Source: Alphaproteobacteria bacterium
GTDB taxonomy: Bacteria; Pseudomonadota; Alphaproteobacteria; SMXP01
Length of the DNA: 6,911 bases
NCBI GenBank assembly: GCA_028280675.1
Contig: JANQLI010000043.1
Coordinates: 1-6,911 of the forward strand
Direction of reading: 5' to 3'
Below, in pieces: positions 6,323 to 6,911 of the stretch (position 1 is the first letter of the stretch; each line of letters opens with the position of its first letter). A program made the position numbers and the translations under genes. The notes under the pieces are model-generated. The model did not search any database and was not told where the DNA came from. It was given only the letters and a program-made list of their open reading frames with translations.

Positions 6323-6341
6323 TTCTCTGTTTGCCAGAGAA
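6323..6341 (+). other. Hairpin after panB
   Basis: TTCTCTG (6323-6329) and CAGAGAA (6335-6341) are perfect seven-base arms around a five-base loop; two G-T pairs can extend the stem. No T-run follows. It begins 21 bases after the panB stop and precedes the true terminator, so it may stabilise the 3' end of the panB message. Confidence 0.45.
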
Positions 6342-6363
6342 GGCGGGAAACGGTAGTTTAGCG

Positions 6364-6398
6364 CCGCAGCCTGTCGTCGTGAGAGGCTGCGGTTTTTT
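6364..6398 (+). terminator. Rho-independent terminator of panB
   Basis: CCGCAGCCT (6364-6372) and AGGCTGCGG (6384-6392) form a perfect nine-base GC-rich stem around an 11-base loop, followed directly by six T (6393-6398). This is a classic intrinsic terminator about 60 bases after the panB stop. It separates panB from the YfgM-type gene. Confidence 0.9.
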
Positions 6399-6403
6399 GC
6401 GAA

Positions 6404-6424
6404 TGCGCCTGAATTTGAGGCGCA
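6404..6424 (+). other. Hairpin just upstream of the YfgM-type gene
   Basis: TGCGCCT (6404-6410) and AGGCGCA (6418-6424) are perfect seven-base arms around a seven-base loop. It begins six bases after the terminator T-run and ends ten bases before the Shine-Dalgarno GGGAG (6434-6438). CGCAA (6421-6425) can also pair with TTGCG (6397-6401), giving an alternative fold. Confidence 0.45.
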
Positions 6425-6445
6425 AGAAGATGTGGGAGTTGCGTC

Positions 6446-6911
6446 TTGAGTGACGTTTTTCGGGAAGTTGATGAAGAGATCCGTCATGAGCATTATAAAA
6501 AGCTCTGGGATCAATATGGCCCTTACGCCATCGCGGTGGCGGTGGTGATCGCGGGCGGAACCTTGGCCTATCAACTCTGGACCGGGTATGTGCAAGACCA
6601 GCGCGCAGTGGAATCGGATCGTTTTCTTGCCGCCATGGAAATGGTTGCCGGTGGGCAAATCGATGAAGCCATCACAGGGCTTGAATTCTTAGCGGAAGAT
6701 GCTGCAGATGGCTATGCCACCCTTGCACGGTTTCAGCAAGCAGGCTTATTGCTTGAGAGCGGGGACAAGGAAGGCGCTGTGAAAGTCTATGATCAAATCG
6801 CCACGATGGGTGGTGTCGATCAAATGCTGCGCGATCTTGCTAAAATCAAAGCAGCGCAAATCTTGGTCGAAGAACGCAGCCGCAGTGATCTGCAAGCACG
6901 TCTTGGAACGT
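6446..6911 (+). CDS. YfgM-type membrane-anchored TPR protein, 5' part
   Basis: The gene runs off the window end; 155 codons are visible. It begins at a TTG with GGGAG (6434-6438) seven bases upstream. The product starts MSDVFREVDEEIRHEHYKKL, then W-D-Q-Y-G-P-Y and one membrane segment at about 26-45. This is the usual opening of alphaproteobacterial proteins with the YfgM/TPR_21 domain. The rest, from about 50 on, is helical TPR-like sequence (A-I-T-G-L-E-F-L, A-T-L-A-R-F-Q-Q-A-G-L-L-L, A-V-K-V-Y-D-Q-I-A). In E. coli, YfgM is anchored in the inner membrane with its TPR domain in the periplasm, and works with PpiD at the SecYEG translocon. A similar envelope chaperone role is inferred here. 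In many relatives bamB and der lie next to it, which would be beyond this window. Confidence 0.85.
   Translation, partial: MSDVFREVDEEIRHEHYKKLWDQYGPYAIAVAVVIAGGTLAYQLWTGYVQDQRAVESDRFLAAMEMVAGGQIDEAITGLEFLAEDAADGYATLARFQQAGLLLESGDKEGAVKVYDQIATMGGVDQMLRDLAKIKAAQILVEERSRSDLQARLGT

Overview
The window reads as ordinary chromosome of an alphaproteobacterium of moderate GC. This rests on the family style of GuaA, PanB and the YfgM-type protein, on TTG and GTG starts, and on a small TPR protein of an alphaproteobacterial type lying between an RsmB-type methyltransferase and guaA. No rRNA, tRNA, CRISPR array or transposase is visible. Genus cannot be told from the sequence alone.

Layout. Bases 1-2624 hold a forward housekeeping run: the 3' end of an RsmB/NOP-family rRNA cytosine methyltransferase, a small exported TPR protein, and guaA (GMP synthetase). 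guaA starts with TTG three bases after the TPR stop codon and in the same reading frame. Bases 2630-3828 hold two forward genes that are AT-richer than the rest: a small antibiotic-biosynthesis-monooxygenase (ABM) fold protein and an FkbM-family methyltransferase. They overlap in GTGA and look like an accessory insert. A reverse-strand membrane-anchored mono-haem cytochrome c (3864-4295) converges on them. It is divergent from a forward exported five-repeat TPR protein (4437-5204), and the two share a 141-base intergenic region with several dyads.

Bases 5205-5456 are a noncoding, very AT-rich leader with nested inverted repeats and a GC-rich hairpin. Then comes panB (5457-6302), followed by a convincing intrinsic terminator flanked by two more hairpins, and the 5' part of a YfgM-type membrane-anchored TPR protein running off the window end.

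Functionally the recognised genes cover rRNA modification, purine synthesis (XMP to GMP), pantothenate/CoA synthesis (PanB), periplasmic electron transfer (cytochrome c) and envelope protein handling (TPR and YfgM-type). I see no evidence for a new multi-gene system. The observations most worth checking are the nested dyads upstream of panB, the dyads between cytochrome c and TPR, the single in-frame stop between TPR and GuaA, and the coupled low-GC ABM-FkbM pair.
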